Of a stretch of 64,000 bases of DNA, positions 8,040 to 17,927 are shown one piece after another; within the stretch, counting starts at the first letter, position 1; every line of letters begins with the position of its first letter. A program made the position numbers and the translations under genes. The notes beneath the pieces were generated by a model. The model worked only from the letters and a program-made list of their open reading frames with translations, searched no databases and was not told the origin of the DNA. This DNA comes from Pseudonocardia sp. HH130629-09 (lineage in GTDB: Bacteria > Actinomycetota > Actinomycetes > Mycobacteriales > Pseudonocardiaceae): the NCBI RefSeq assembly GCF_001294645.1, contig NZ_CP011868.1, positions 868,001-932,000 on the forward strand, in the 5' to 3' direction.

Positions 8040-8851
8040 TCAGGTGCGGGGGCGGAAGCGGTCGGCGAGCTGCGGGTCGTCCTGCCACCACAGCCGGGAC
8101 GGGGCGGGCTCCGCGGCGGGTCGGACCCGGTGGCCTCGGCGGCGCGGGTCCGTGCGGCGCCGAGCTCGGCGTCGGTCGCGCGGGCCCGGCGTGCGTCCTC
8201 CCGGGAGAACAGCCACAGCACGACCCCGAGGAACGGCAGCCCGACCACGTCGCCGCCGATCCACAGCAACCCGGCGCCGAGCACCTGGTCGGTGTGCAGG
8301 TCCGGCCCCCGCCGCGGTGCAGCCCCAGGTAGAACGCCGCACACCACGAGACCGCTCCGACGGCACCGGGCACGACGCCGTCGCGCAGGGTCGCGACGTA
8401 GAGCGGGGTGAGATACAGGACCATCAGGGGCGCGACGAGCAGCACGGTCGCCGCGAACGGGCCGGTCAGCAGCCGTGCGGCCCGGGAGCACAGCACCCGG
8501 CGCCAGGCCGGCCGCCGCTCCCGGGGCACGCTCGCCGCCAGCAGCGTCAGCGGCGCGCCGAGCGCGAGCAGCATCGGCACCACCATGAGCAGCAGCAGGT
8601 TCTGCACGGCGCGCACCCAGAACAGCGTGTCGTCGTACACCCCGACGAACGACGACCCGGCCAGCACGGTGACGACCGGCCCGGCGCCGAACGCGACGGC
8701 ACGGCCCGGGATCACCCCGGGCGGGACCGGGCGGCGACCCCGCGTAGCCCACCGCCGCCGCGGCGGTCGTCCCGAGCAGCAGGGGCGCGAACCGCCACGT
8801 CGTGAACAGCCGGAGCGCCGTCAGGGGCGGCAGCAGCGCCGCGGCCGTCAC
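8040..8851 (-). pseudogene. ctaG-like cytochrome c oxidase assembly protein, frameshifted three times
   Basis: Three frames together spell a CtaG (caa3-type oxidase assembly) membrane protein. The N-terminus (LTALRLFTTWRFAPLLLG) is in one frame, the middle (FWVRAVQNLLLLMVVPML and FYLGLHRG) in a second. HTDQVLGAGLLWIGGDVVG is back in the first, and the C-terminus (RLWWQDDPQLADRFRPRT) is in a third. Breaks lie near 8736-8749, in the C run at 8306-8310, and near 8110-8130. The order and spacing of the pieces are intact. The gene is either decaying or affected by sequencing indels. Confidence 0.7.
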
Positions 8852-9023
8852 CGTGGGATCGCGGGGGAGCGGGTCACGGCGCCATCCTGCGCCGACCCGG
8901 CTGCCGGCGAAAGGGACGGTGGGCGGGTCGGTACGCATGCGTCGAACCCGCCCGGGATCCGTTCGGCGACGTTCGCCCGGGTCGTCCCGTGCGCCGGTGC
9001 CCACGGGCCGTCGTGCCCGGGGC

Positions 9024-9617
9024 TCAGCCCATCGTCCGGGCGCCGTCGATCGCCTCGCGGATGATGTCGGCGTGGCCCGCGTGCTGGCTGATCTCGGCGA
9101 GCACGTGGATCGCGACCCGGCGCACCGACCAGGAGGTGTTCGGCTCGAACCAGGGGGCGACGGGCAGGGCGTGTGCGCTGTCCAGGTCCGCGGTGCGCAG
9201 GACCTCCTCGGTGCGTGCGGCGACCTGCTCGACCCGGGCCCGCAGGTGCTCCAGGGTCTCGTGGTCGGCCAGGACGAACCGGGTGTCCACCCACTGTTCG
9301 CCGGATGCGGACCAGTCGCCGCCGTTGGCGTCGGCCTCGGCGTCGACGGCGTCCCAGTCGACGGAGTCGTTGTAGACCTCGACCTCGCCGAACGCGCCGG
9401 CGCCCTCGACGGCGAAGCGGAACCACTGCTCCTCGGTGTCCGCGACGTGCTTGAGCAGCGAGGCGGTCGTCAGCGCGCTGACCGTGCTGCGGGTGCGCGC
9501 CTGCTGCTCGGTCAGGCCGTCGGCGGTCTGCAGGAGGAAGCCGCGGTGGCGCTCCAGGGTGGTGATCAGCTCGGCACGTTCGCCGGTCAGGGCCTTCTTC
9601 TCGTCGGTGGCGTTCAT
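9024..9617 (-). CDS. DinB family protein (DUF664)
   Basis: This 197-residue four-helix protein belongs to the DinB/mycothiol-dependent enzyme superfamily. It has a first helix with TLERHRGFLLQTADGLTEQQ, the LLKHVADTEEQWF helix whose His is a usual metal ligand, and ISQHAGHADIIREAIDG at the C-terminus with the second metal-ligand His pair. In actinobacteria such proteins are often thiol-dependent S-transferases or of unknown role. ATG 9617 was chosen because the upstream open frame is arginine-rich non-conserved sequence. Confidence 0.88.
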   Translation of the reverse strand: MNATDEKKALTGERAELITTLERHRGFLLQTADGLTEQQARTRSTVSALTTASLLKHVADTEEQWFRFAVEGAGAFGEVEVYNDSVDWDAVDAEADANGGDWSASGEQWVDTRFVLADHETLEHLRARVEQVAARTEEVLRTADLDSAHALPVAPWFEPNTSWSVRRVAIHVLAEISQHAGHADIIREAIDGARTMG

Positions 9618-9727
9618 CCGGGGCCGCCTCTCGGGTCCGCGGACCGGGGTCGTCCCGGTCCGACGGGAACGACGATAGGACCGATCGCGGACAGGTCCGG
9701 TCCTCGATGAGGGGCCGTCCGTGGCGA

Positions 9728-10030
9728 TCAGTCCGCCAGGTCGCGCAGCGCGGTCTCCCAGCGTTCGCGGCGGGCGTCGTCGTCGAGGTCCCACCAGGGG
9801 GTGCTGCGCTCGCCGAGTCCGCGCTTGGCGGCGGACACCCGCGTCCTGGCGGCGGCGACGCGCTCGTCGTCGCCCTTCCGCCGCCCCGCTCCGATCTCGG
9901 CGCGGGCCTTCCCGAGGTGCTGCTGCAGCGCGGACCGGACGTCGTCCGGGATCGCCGGGTCGGTCGCGCGCCACCGGCGGCCCCGGACGACGAGGTAGCG
10001 CCCGTCCGGGGTCCGCTCGGGTCCGCTCAC
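9728..10030 (-). CDS. conserved hypothetical protein (actinobacterial 'Tol transporter-like' small protein)
   Basis: This 100-residue soluble, highly charged protein has the signature GRYLVVRGRRWRATDPAIP, then a basic helical part (VAAARTRVSAAKRGLGER) and an aromatic end (TPWWDLDD). Close relatives in actinobacteria are commonly labelled 'biopolymer transporter Tol', but nothing in it resembles a membrane or Tol protein. GTG 10030 starts directly before the conserved part. It lies 16 bp downstream of glpD on the same strand and may be its last cotranscribed gene. Confidence 0.75.
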   Translation of the reverse strand: MSGPERTPDGRYLVVRGRRWRATDPAIPDDVRSALQQHLGKARAEIGAGRRKGDDERVAAARTRVSAAKRGLGERSTPWWDLDDDARRERWETALRDLAD

Positions 10031-10046
10031 GCGAGGACGGCGGTGC

Positions 10047-11759
10047 TCAGCCGACGACCGGGACCACGTCCGGCGCGCCGAGGCGGGCGGCGTCGGCGGT
10101 GGCGTCGTCGGGCATCTTCTGGCTCTCCCGCTCGGCCTCGACCCGCTTGACGTAGTGGTCGACCTCGCGGGCGATCTGCTCGTCGTTCCAGCCCAGGACC
10201 GGGGCGACCAGCTTCGCGGTCTCCTCGGCGGCACCCACGCCCCGGTCGAACGTCTCGATCGAGATCCGGGTGCGGCGGGCCAGGATGTCCTCCAGGTGCC
10301 GCGCGCCCTCGTGCGAGGCGCCGTAGACGACCTCGGCGCGCAGGTAGTCCTCCGCGCCGGTGAGCGGCTCGGCGAGTGTCGGGTCGGCGATGAGGAGGTC
10401 GAGGACCTCGTCGATCAGCGAGCCGTACCGGCCGAGCAGGTGCTCGATCCGCACCGGGTGCAGACCGCTGCGCGCGGCCAGCTGGTGGGTGGAGTTGCGC
10501 AGCGCGGTGAAGCCCTCGGCGCCGAGCAGCGGGATCTTCTCGGTGCAGGAGGCGGGCACCTTCGCGTCGAGCGAGTGCACGGCCGCGTCGACGGCGTCCT
10601 TGGCCATCACACGATAGGTCGTGTACTTGCCCCCGGCCACGACGACCAGCCCGGGCACCGGGGTGGCGACGGCGTGCTCGCGGGACAGCTTCGAGGTCGC
10701 CTCGGACTCGCCGTGCAGCAGCGGGCGCAGACCGGCGTAGACGCCCTCGACGTCCTCGTGGGTCAGCGGCTGCTCCAGCACCTCGTTGACGTGCGCGAGC
10801 AGGTACTCGATGTCGGCTGCGCTCGCCGCCGGGTGCGCCTTGTCCAGGTCCCAGTCGGTGTCGGTGGTGCCGATGATCCAGTGCCGGCCCCACGGGATGA
10901 CGAACAGCACCGACTTCTCGGTGCGCAGGATCAGCCCGGCGTCACCACGGATCCGGTCCCGCGGGACGACCAGGTGGATGCCCTTGGACGCGCGCACCTT
11001 GAACTGGCCGCGCTCGCCGGCGAGGCCCTGGGTGTCGTCGGTCCACACCCCGGTGGCGTTGATGACCTCCTTGGCTCGGACGTCGAACCGGTCGCCGGAC
11101 TCCAGGTCCTGCACGGTCGCGCCGATCACGCGGCCGGAGTCCTTCAGCAGCCCGACGACGCGGGCCCGGGTCGCCACGTGCGCGCCGTAGGCGGCCGCGG
11201 TGCGGGCGATCTCCATGGTGTGGCGGGCGTCGTCGACCTGGGCGTCGTAGTACTCCAGGGCCCCGACCAGGGCGTCCTTGCGCAGCGACGGCACGACCTT
11301 GCGGGCGCCGCGACGGGTCAGGTGCCGGTGGTGCGGCAGGCCGCGGGCCCGGCCCGACAGCAGCCCGAGCGAGTCGTAGAGCGCGACGCCGGCACCGGCG
11401 TAGAAGCGCTCCCACACGTGGTGCTTGAGCGGGTAGACGAACGGCACCGGGCGGACGAGGTGCGGCGCGAGGGTCTGGATCAGCAGGCCCCGTTCCTGCA
11501 GGGCCTCGGCCACCAGGCGGAAGTCGAGCATCTCCAGGTAGCGCAGGCCGCCGTGGATGAGCTTGGAGGAACGGCTCGACGTGCCGGACGCGAAGTCGCG
11601 GGCCTCGACCAGTCCGGTCGTCAGACCGCGGGTGGCCGCGTCGAGGGCTGCGCCCGTGCCGACGACGCCACCGCCGACGACGAGCACGTCCAGTTCGCGG
11701 TCGCCCATCGCCTGCAGCGCCGTGGTACGGGTCTCCGGGGAGAGCGCCACCGATTTCAT
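10047..11759 (-). CDS. glpD: glycerol-3-phosphate dehydrogenase (FAD-dependent)
   Basis: The enzyme oxidises glycerol 3-phosphate to dihydroxyacetone phosphate at the membrane, passing electrons to quinone. It is 570 residues long, as usual for actinobacterial GlpD. The N-terminal FAD fold is VLVVGGGVVGTGAALDAATRG. Conserved blocks include GTSSRSSKLIHGGLRYL, RASKGIHLVVPRDR and VVAGGKYTTYR, with a helical C-terminal domain. ATG 11759 begins 13 residues before the FAD strand. It is the last gene of the minus-strand glpF-glpK-glpD group and is separated from glpK by a hairpin. Confidence 0.96.
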   Translation of the reverse strand: MKSVALSPETRTTALQAMGDRELDVLVVGGGVVGTGAALDAATRGLTTGLVEARDFASGTSSRSSKLIHGGLRYLEMLDFRLVAEALQERGLLIQTLAPHLVRPVPFVYPLKHHVWERFYAGAGVALYDSLGLLSGRARGLPHHRHLTRRGARKVVPSLRKDALVGALEYYDAQVDDARHTMEIARTAAAYGAHVATRARVVGLLKDSGRVIGATVQDLESGDRFDVRAKEVINATGVWTDDTQGLAGERGQFKVRASKGIHLVVPRDRIRGDAGLILRTEKSVLFVIPWGRHWIIGTTDTDWDLDKAHPAASAADIEYLLAHVNEVLEQPLTHEDVEGVYAGLRPLLHGESEATSKLSREHAVATPVPGLVVVAGGKYTTYRVMAKDAVDAAVHSLDAKVPASCTEKIPLLGAEGFTALRNSTHQLAARSGLHPVRIEHLLGRYGSLIDEVLDLLIADPTLAEPLTGAEDYLRAEVVYGASHEGARHLEDILARRTRISIETFDRGVGAAEETAKLVAPVLGWNDEQIAREVDHYVKRVEAERESQKMPDDATADAARLGAPDVVPVVG

Positions 11760-11842
11760 GATCAGACCTTCCTGAGTGGTTCCTGCTCGCGGTTGTCCCG
11801 CCGGGGGAGTACCCGGTGAACACCCGTCCGATCGCGGGTGTG

Positions 11843-11881
11843 CCCGGTGTCGCCCCCACGTGTGGTGAGGGCGACACCGGG
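11843..11881 (-). terminator. hairpin between glpK and glpD
   Basis: Perfect 13-bp arms (11843-11855, 11869-11881) enclose a 13-base loop, starting 10 bp after the glpK stop. It likely ends or attenuates glpFK transcription, so glpD may be expressed at a lower level or from its own promoter in 11760-11842. Confidence 0.65.
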
Positions 11882-11890
11882 CGGGGGGTC

Positions 11891-13408
11891 CTACTCGACG
11901 TCGACCCAGTCCAGGGTCCGCTCGACGGCCTTCTTCCAGCGGCCGTGGCCCTCGTCGCGCTGCTCCTGCGACCAGGCGGGCTCCCAGCGCCGGGCCTCGT
12001 TCCAGTTCTCCCGCAGCTCGTCGGTGTTCTTCCAGAACCCGACGGCCAGCCCGGCCGCATACGCCGCACCGAGCGCGGTGGTCTCGGCGACGACCGGCCG
12101 CGAGACCGGCACGCCCAGCACGTCGGCCTGGATCTGCATGCACAGCTCGTTCTGGGTGACGCCGCCGTCGACCTTGAGCGTCTCCAGGGTCACCCCGGAG
12201 TCCTTCGTCATGGCGTCGCTGACGTCGCGGGACTGGTAGCAGATCGCCTCCAGCGTGGCCCGGGCCAGGTGCGCGTTGGTGTTGAACCGGGACAGGCCGA
12301 CGATCGCGCCGCGGGCGTCGGAACGCCAGTACGGCGCGAACAGGCCGGAGAACGCGGGCACGAAGTACACGCCCCCGTTGTCGGAGACCTGGCGGGCCAG
12401 CGACTCCGACTGCGAGGCCCCGGAGATGATGCCGAGCTGGTCGCGCAGCCACTGCACGGCCGAGCCGGTGACCGCGATGGAGCCCTCCAGCGCGTAGACC
12501 GGACGTTCGCCCTCGAACTGGTAGCACATCGTGGTGAGCAGGCCGGACTCCGAGCGGACCAGCTCGGTGCCGGTGTTGAGCAGCATGAAGTTGCCGGTGC
12601 CGTAGGTGTTCTTGGCCTCGCCGGGGGCGAAGCAGACCTGGCCGACGGTCGCCGCCTGCTGGTCGCCGAGGTCACCGGTGATGGGGACCTCGCCGCCGAG
12701 CGGGCCGTTCGCCAGGGTCTTGCCGAACGCGGTCGCCGACGACGACGGCTTGATCTCCGGCAGCATCTGCCGCGGGATGCCGAAGAAGCCGAGCAGCTCG
12801 TCGTCCCAGTCGAGGGTCTCGAGGTCCATCAGCATGGTCCGGCTGGCGTTGGTCACGTCGGTGACGTGCAGTCCGCCGTTCGCGCCACCGGTGAGGTTCC
12901 AGATGCCCCAGGTGTCGGTGTTGCCGAAGACCGCGTCGCCGTTCTCCGCGGCCTCGCGGACGCCGTCGACGTTCTCCAGGATCCACTGGATCTTGCCGCC
13001 GGAGAAGTAGGTGGCGGGCGGGAGGCCTGCCTTGCGACGGATGACGTCGCCCCGGCCGTCGCGGTCGAGCGCGGTCGCGATCCGGTCGGTGCGGGTGTCC
13101 TGCCAGACGATCGCGTTGTAGTACGGGCGCCCGGTGCGCCGGTTCCACACGACGGTGGTCTCACGCTGGTTGGTGACGCCCAGCGCGACCAGGTCGGACG
13201 CGGTCAGGCCGGTCTTGGTGAGCGCCTGCTGGAGACAGGTGTTGGTGCGCTCGATGATCTCGATCGGGTCGTGCTCGACCCAGCCGGCCTGCGGCAGGAT
13301 CTGCTCGTGCTCCAGCTGGTGGCGTCCCACCTCGTTGCCGCCGTGATCGAAGATCATGAAACGGCTGGAGGTGGTGCCCTGGTCGACGGCGCCGACGAAC
13401 TCGGCCAT
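11891..13408 (-). CDS. glpK: glycerol kinase (first copy)
   Basis: The enzyme phosphorylates glycerol with ATP to sn-glycerol 3-phosphate. It is 505 residues long, standard for the family. FGGY motifs are visible: N-terminal [17 protein letters not shown] phosphate loop, [31 protein letters not shown], and [19 protein letters not shown] near the C-terminus. The ATG follows a GGAGAA ribosome site. It sits 55 bp after glpF and upstream of glpD. A second full-length glpK lies on the other strand about 1.9 kb away. Confidence 0.96.
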   Translation of the reverse strand: MAEFVGAVDQGTTSSRFMIFDHGGNEVGRHQLEHEQILPQAGWVEHDPIEIIERTNTCLQQALTKTGLTASDLVALGVTNQRETTVVWNRRTGRPYYNAIVWQDTRTDRIATALDRDGRGDVIRRKAGLPPATYFSGGKIQWILENVDGVREAAENGDAVFGNTDTWGIWNLTGGANGGLHVTDVTNASRTMLMDLETLDWDDELLGFFGIPRQMLPEIKPSSSATAFGKTLANGPLGGEVPITGDLGDQQAATVGQVCFAPGEAKNTYGTGNFMLLNTGTELVRSESGLLTTMCYQFEGERPVYALEGSIAVTGSAVQWLRDQLGIISGASQSESLARQVSDNGGVYFVPAFSGLFAPYWRSDARGAIVGLSRFNTNAHLARATLEAICYQSRDVSDAMTKDSGVTLETLKVDGGVTQNELCMQIQADVLGVPVSRPVVAETTALGAAYAAGLAVGFWKNTDELRENWNEARRWEPAWSQEQRDEGHGRWKKAVERTLDWVDVE

Positions 13409-13463
13409 GAGTTCTCCTGTGTGTCTCGAGCGGGTGGATCGGGGATGGGAGCGGCGGGTGCGC

Positions 13464-14330
13464 TCAGCGCATGTCGCCGACCTCCTGCGGAGCGTCCTCG
13501 ACGGGGATGTAGCGGTCGATCAGCAGCTTGAACAGGCCGCCGCCGACGAGAGCACCGACCACCGGCGCGACGATCGGCAGCCACCAGTAGGGCGTGCCGT
13601 CGCTCGTCACCCAGGCGGTGTCGTAGCCGGTGATCCAGGAGGCCAGCCGCGGCCCGAAGTCGCGGGCCGGGTTGATGGCGTAGCCGGCGTTCGCACCCCA
13701 GGCCATGCCGATGCCCACCACCAGGATGCCGATCATGAACGGGGCCATGTTGGCCAGCGGGCCCTTGTTGCGCGGGTGGACCAGCGCGAAGATCACGAAC
13801 GCCAGGATCGCGGTGCCGACGACCTGGTCGAAGAATGCCGTCGTGATCGTCGTCGGGGTGCCCGGCGAGGTCGAGAAGATGCCCTGGGTCTCGGTCAGGT
13901 TCGGGTCGACCGAGCGGATGAAGTCCGCGTAGACGAACCGGACGATCAGCGCTGCGACGAACGCGCCGAGGGTCTGGGCCACGACGAACGGGGCGACCTT
14001 GCGCCACGGGAAGCCCTCGTACACGGCGAAGGCCAGCGTGACGGCCGGGTTGAGGTGTGCACCGGAGATCCGGCCGGCGACGTAGACGCCGAGCATGACG
14101 CCGAAGCCCCAGGCCCAGGCGATCGAGTCGTGCCCGCCGTTGCTGCCGTCGGGCGTGGTCACGACCTGCGCGACGACGCCGACGCCGAACAGGATCAGGA
14201 TCATCGTCCCGGCGAACTCGGCACTCAGCTCGCCGAGCAGCGACGGCGCCTTCTCGGCGGTCGCCGGGTTCGCCCGTGTGGTCGTTGCCGCGGGTGCGGG
14301 ATCGCCCGCGCTGTTCTCGGAGCTCGTCAT
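13464..14330 (-). CDS. glpF: glycerol uptake facilitator (MIP/aquaporin family)
   Basis: This 288-residue inner-membrane channel has about six helices. The first NPA box is [13 protein letters not shown] and the second is [15 protein letters not shown]; Asp after the second NPA region is typical of glyceroporins rather than water channels. The N-terminal 35 residues are a soluble Ala/Pro-rich tail. It leads the glpFKD group and diverges from the IclR-type regulator across a 176-bp intergenic region that probably holds both promoters and the operator. Confidence 0.95.
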   Translation of the reverse strand: MTSSENSAGDPAPAATTTRANPATAEKAPSLLGELSAEFAGTMILILFGVGVVAQVVTTPDGSNGGHDSIAWAWGFGVMLGVYVAGRISGAHLNPAVTLAFAVYEGFPWRKVAPFVVAQTLGAFVAALIVRFVYADFIRSVDPNLTETQGIFSTSPGTPTTITTAFFDQVVGTAILAFVIFALVHPRNKGPLANMAPFMIGILVVGIGMAWGANAGYAINPARDFGPRLASWITGYDTAWVTSDGTPYWWLPIVAPVVGALVGGGLFKLLIDRYIPVEDAPQEVGDMR

Positions 14331-14426
14331 CGAACCCCCTCCTGGTGAGTCCCCCTCACGGGACCGGGCGGCCCCGCCATGTGCTGCGCGACGCTAGGAG
14401 CGTGCGCGTCCGCGGGCAACGCGATC

Positions 14427-14445
14427 CGTTCGACGATGCCGAACG
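14427..14445. promoter_or_regulatory. candidate GylR operator in the glpF/regulator intergenic region
   Basis: CGTTCG-N7-CGAACG is an interrupted palindrome midway between the divergent starts. It is nested in a wider imperfect repeat (GCAACG before, CGTTGC overlapping its right end). IclR-family dimers bind such sites, and its position suits control of both directions. Confidence 0.5.
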
Positions 14446-14494
14446 TTGCGGGTCGATCGGCCCATGATCGAGTCCGCCGGGCGCACGGACGGCC

Positions 14495-14500
14495 TACGAT
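14495..14500 (+). promoter_or_regulatory. -10 element for a leaderless regulator transcript
   Basis: TACGAT ends 6 bases before GTG 14507, so the mRNA probably starts at the start codon. No ribosome site precedes this GTG, which agrees. Confidence 0.5.
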
Positions 14501-14506
14501 CGCTGC

Positions 14507-15265
14507 GTGGCACGGGCGATCCAGTCGGTGGAGCGGGCGGCGGCGCTGCTGCGGCTGCTCGGCGGCGCGGGGCGTCCGCTGGCGCTGGCCGAGCTGGCGG
14601 CGGCACTGGACCTGCCGCGCCCGACGGCGCACGGGCTGCTCCGCACCCTGCGGGAGGAGGGCCTGGTGGCGCAGGAGTCATCGGGCCGCTACCTGCTGGG
14701 CGAGGGGCTGGGGCGGCTGGGCACCCCGTGGGACCGGCACGACCTGCGCGCGCGGGCGATGAACTGGGCCGACGCGCTGGCGGCGGGCACCGGCTGCGCG
14801 GTCTACCTGGGCGTGCCCTCCGCCGACGGCGCCGGGGTCGATGTGGTGCACCACGTGTTCCGGCCCGACGACACGCCGCAGCGGTTGCGGACCAACACCA
14901 CCCAGCCGTTGCACGCGACGGCGTGGGGACGGTGCCTGCTCGCGTTCGCGCCGGCGTCGGTGCGGGCGGTCGAGCCGCTGGCGGCCTGGACCCGGGCGAC
15001 CGTGACCGATCCGGCGGCGCTGGCCCGCGAGATGACCGCGACGCGGCGGCGCGGCTGGGCGGCCGACGCCGGCGGCTGGGAGCCGGGCGTCGGCGGGCTC
15101 GCGGTGCCGGTGCGCAGCGGGGGCGGGCTGACCGTCGCGGCGCTGGGGGTCGGCGCCCCGGTGGAGGAGCTGTTCGCCGCCGACGGCCGCGCCCGGCCGG
15201 AGGTCGTCGTCGAGCTCGTCGCCGCGGCCGCCGAGATCGCCGACGGGCTGGAGGGGCTGACGTGA
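14507..15265 (+). CDS. IclR-family transcriptional regulator, GylR-like
   Basis: This 252-residue protein has an N-terminal winged helix (residues ~1-60: [16 protein letters not shown], then [20 protein letters not shown]) and a C-terminal IclR effector domain. The effector domain has a conserved [13 protein letters not shown] block. In Streptomyces the homologue GylR controls the glycerol operon; the location between two glycerol gene sets supports the same role here, as repressor or activator responding to glycerol 3-phosphate. GTG 14507 is leaderless. Its TGA overlaps the GTG of the second glpK, so the two are translationally coupled. Confidence 0.9.
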   Translation: MARAIQSVERAAALLRLLGGAGRPLALAELAAALDLPRPTAHGLLRTLREEGLVAQESSGRYLLGEGLGRLGTPWDRHDLRARAMNWADALAAGTGCAVYLGVPSADGAGVDVVHHVFRPDDTPQRLRTNTTQPLHATAWGRCLLAFAPASVRAVEPLAAWTRATVTDPAALAREMTATRRRGWAADAGGWEPGVGGLAVPVRSGGGLTVAALGVGAPVEELFAADGRARPEVVVELVAAAAEIADGLEGLT

Positions 15266-16779
15266 GCGGCCTGTCGTCGGGGGAGCGGGTGGTGGCCGCG
15301 ATCGACCAGGGGACGACGTCGACGCGCTGCCTGCTGTTCACCCGCTCGGGCCGGATGGTCGCGGTCGCCCAGCGCGAGCACCGGCAGCACTTCCCGAGCC
15401 CGGGCCGCGCCGAGCACGACGCGTCGGAGATCTGGCGGGCGGTGACCCGGGTGGTGCCCGCGGCGCTGCGCCGGGCCGGGCTGGGCCCGGAGAACGTCGT
15501 CGCGCTCGGCATCGCCAACCAGCGCGAGACGACGGTGATCTGGAACCGGCGCACCGGGGTCCCGCTGGCGCGGGCGATCACCTGGCAGGACACCCGGACC
15601 ACCGACATCGTCGCCGGGCTCGCCGCCGACACCGACGCCGCCCGCTGGGCCCGGATCAGCGGGCTCGGTCCGGCGACCTACTTCGCCGGACCGCGGCTGC
15701 AGTGGCTGCTCGACCACGTGCCGGGCGCGCGCGAGGGCGCGGAACGCGGTGAGGTCCTGTTCGGGACGATGGAGTCCTGGCTGATCTGGAACCTCACCGG
15801 CGGCCCCGACGGCGGCGTGCACGTCACCGACGTCACCAACGCCAGCCGCACGATGCTGATGGACCTGCGCACGCTGGAGTGGTCCGACGCGCTGTGCTCG
15901 GCGTTGCGGGTGCCGCGGGGCATGCTGCCGACCATCGTGCCGAACGCCCGCGTCTACGGCCGGTGCGCGGGCCTGCTGGACGGGGTGCCGGTGGCCGGTG
16001 CGCTCGGCGACCAGCAGGCAGCGCTGGTCGGCCAGACCTGCTTCGCACCCGGCGAGGCGAAGTGCATCTACGGGACGGGCGCGTTCCTGCTGAAGAACAC
16101 CGGCTCGCGGATCCCGGGCTCCGAGGCGGGGCTGATCCCGACCGTCGGGTACCTGTTCGGTGACCACCCGGTCTACGCGCTCGAGGGCTCCATCGCGATG
16201 ACCGGCTCGCTGGTGCAGTGGTTCCGCGACGCGCTGGGCATGATCTCCACGGCGGCCCGGATCGAGACGCTCGCACTGACCGTCCCGGACAACGGCGGCT
16301 GCTACGTCGTCCCCGCCTTCTCCGGGCTCTACGCCCCGCACTGGTACCCCGACGCCCGTGGCGTGATCGTCGGCCTGACCTCCTACATCCACCGCGGACA
16401 CCTCGCCCGCGCGGTGCTGGAGGCGACCGCGTGGCAGACCCGCGAGGTGCTCGACGCGATGAACGCCGACTCCGGCCTGCCCGTCACCCGCCTGAAGGTC
16501 GACGGCGGCATGACCGCGAACCACCTGCTCATGCAGTGCGTCGCCGACGTCCTGGACCTCACGGTGGAACGTCCCCTGGGCTCGGAGGCGGTGTCGCTCG
16601 GCGCGGCCTACGCCGCCGGCCTGGCCGTCGGCTACTGGCCGGACCCGGAGGTGCTGCGCCGCAACTGGCACCGGGCGGCCGCCTGGGAGCCGACGATGGA
16701 CCCCGGCCTGCGCCGCCGCGAGCACGACAACTGGCGCCGCGCGGTGCAGCGGAGCACGGGGTGGGCGCGGTCGGACTGA
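15262..16779 (+). CDS. glpK: glycerol kinase (second copy)
   Basis: This is also a 505-residue FGGY kinase, with [50 protein letters not shown] and [19 protein letters not shown]. It is clearly homologous to the first copy but diverged along its whole length (for example the loop after the phosphate strand), so it is an old paralogue and not a fresh duplicate. GTG 15262 overlaps the regulator stop as GTGA. The open frame continues further upstream out of phase with any conserved sequence. Whether it prefers glycerol or another polyol cannot be read. Confidence 0.94.
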   Translation: MSGLSSGERVVAAIDQGTTSTRCLLFTRSGRMVAVAQREHRQHFPSPGRAEHDASEIWRAVTRVVPAALRRAGLGPENVVALGIANQRETTVIWNRRTGVPLARAITWQDTRTTDIVAGLAADTDAARWARISGLGPATYFAGPRLQWLLDHVPGAREGAERGEVLFGTMESWLIWNLTGGPDGGVHVTDVTNASRTMLMDLRTLEWSDALCSALRVPRGMLPTIVPNARVYGRCAGLLDGVPVAGALGDQQAALVGQTCFAPGEAKCIYGTGAFLLKNTGSRIPGSEAGLIPTVGYLFGDHPVYALEGSIAMTGSLVQWFRDALGMISTAARIETLALTVPDNGGCYVVPAFSGLYAPHWYPDARGVIVGLTSYIHRGHLARAVLEATAWQTREVLDAMNADSGLPVTRLKVDGGMTANHLLMQCVADVLDLTVERPLGSEAVSLGAAYAAGLAVGYWPDPEVLRRNWHRAAAWEPTMDPGLRRREHDNWRRAVQRSTGWARSD

Positions 16780-16801
16780 GCCGCCACGGTCTGGAGCCCC
16801 G

Positions 16802-16905
16802 GTGTCGTCCCCCCGGGTGTAGTGCCCCGGGTGTCGTGAGCCCCGGTGTCGTGAGCCCCGGTGTCGTGAGACCGGGTGTCCTGCCTCCCGGTGCCGTGTC
16901 CCCCG
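16802..16905. repeat. tandem ~15-bp repeat, about 7 units
   Basis: Head-to-tail units of 14-15 bp follow GTGTCGTGAGCCCCG; the units at 16831-16845 and 16846-16860 are identical and the next ones diverge. The array fills the gap between the convergent second glpK and MarR-like genes and has no coding logic. Confidence 0.8.
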
Positions 16906-16916
16906 TGCCGCGCGCC

Positions 16917-17450
16917 TCAGTGTTCCGCAGCCCGCTGCTGGTGCCGCCGTCGTCGGACCCGGTCCCGGTGCTCGCGGTCGCGCATCTCCTGGGTCCGGCG
17001 CACGGCGACGTCGAGGATCCGCCCGGCCACCGGCCGGAACCAGTCGACCCACTCCGCTGGGACGCCGGTCACCATCCGCCGGGCACCGGTGTCGGTGACG
17101 TCGTCCCAGAGGATCTCGTGGGCCCGGGTGGTCACCAGGACGAGCAGCCGGCGACCGTCGTCGGGATCCGGCTCGCGCTCGATCAGGTCGCGCTCCTCCA
17201 GCCGTGCGAGCAGGCGGGTCGTGCCCCCCCGTGGCGAGCCCGACGGTCTCCGCGACCTCGGCGCCGGTCATTGCACGGCGGGCGAGCAGCAGCTCGGCGA
17301 GCACCGTGTACTCGTGCACCGTCAGCCCGAAGCGCTCGGCGACGGAGCGGATCCGGTAGAAGCCGAGCAGCTCCGCCCGGGTGAGGAGCGGTCCGAGCGC
17401 CTCCGCGGTCTCGGCTCGCGTCCGCCGGGCCTCCTCCGGCCCGGTGGTGG
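16917..17450 (-). pseudogene. MarR-family regulator, split by a frameshift in a C7 run
   Basis: Two frames make one winged-helix MarR protein of about 170 residues. The N-terminal part (ELLGFYRIRSVAERFGLTV and EYTVLAELLLARRAMTGAEV) joins the C-terminal part (TTRAHEILWDDVTDTGARRM, then a basic tail) after a one-base change in the seven-C run at 17224-17230. No ATG, GTG or TTG lies in frame upstream of GTG 17319, which is inside the conserved domain, so a second disturbance near the start is possible. Coordinates of the 5' end are estimated. A palindrome at 17485-17501 lies just upstream and may be its operator. Confidence 0.65.
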
Positions 17451-17927
17451 GGCCGGGGCTCCCCGAAGGGGCCTCCGGCCCAACTCGCTTACCGGGTAAG
17501 CGACTTCGGCGGGCCTCCTCACCCGGAGGCGGGGTCGGCGGGGGCTCCGCGCCTGGCCGTTCAGTCCCGGACCCGGACCCGACCCCGGAACCGGACCCGA
17601 CCCTGGTCCCGGCCCCGGCCCGTGACCGCCGTGGCCGCCGTGGCCGCGTGTGGCGCCCGGATCCAGTGGCGCCCCGCCGTGCGACGGCTCCGGGGACCTT
17701 GTTCCCCGAGTTCGCTTACCCGGTGAGCGAATTCGGGGAGCAGGGGTGTCCCTCAGGTCCCGGCCGGGTCCGTCGCCTGCCGTGGAGTGGTTCGTGTCGC
17801 GTTGCACGGGCGAAGCGGTAGCAGCCCGGTCGGTCCGCCGCGGCGGATTCCGCGTGAGCAGTTCGCGATCGTGGCGCCGATCAGCGGGTGAACGCCTCGG
17901 CGTCGGCCCGGACGGCGTGACGTGCGC
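17451..17927. other. intergenic region with palindromes and low-complexity DNA
   Basis: No convincing gene is seen here. It holds two related palindromes (17485-17501 and 17705-17738) and a CCCGGACC-type low-complexity stretch around 17566-17625. Open frames through it have arginine/proline-rich shadow composition. The right end is the 3' side of the glycosyltransferase gene. Confidence 0.5.
17485..17501. promoter_or_regulatory. operator-like palindrome CGCTTACC-G-GGTAAGCG
   Basis: It has perfect 8-bp arms around one base. A related palindrome with the core TTCGCTTACCCGGTGAGCGAA lies at about 17711-17731, inside longer imperfect arms (CCCCGA...TCGGGG). Shared half-sites 230 bp apart suggest one dimeric regulator binding twice, possibly the adjacent MarR protein. 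Confidence 0.5.

Noticed and set aside
16802..16905. CRISPR array
   Set aside because: Units are contiguous 15-bp repeats without unique spacers, and no cas gene is in the window.
17322..17807. Open frame with Pro/Gly-rich repeats upstream of the MarR gene
   Set aside because: Low-complexity sequence from CCCGGACC-type DNA, ending out of frame with the MarR domain; no ribosome site.
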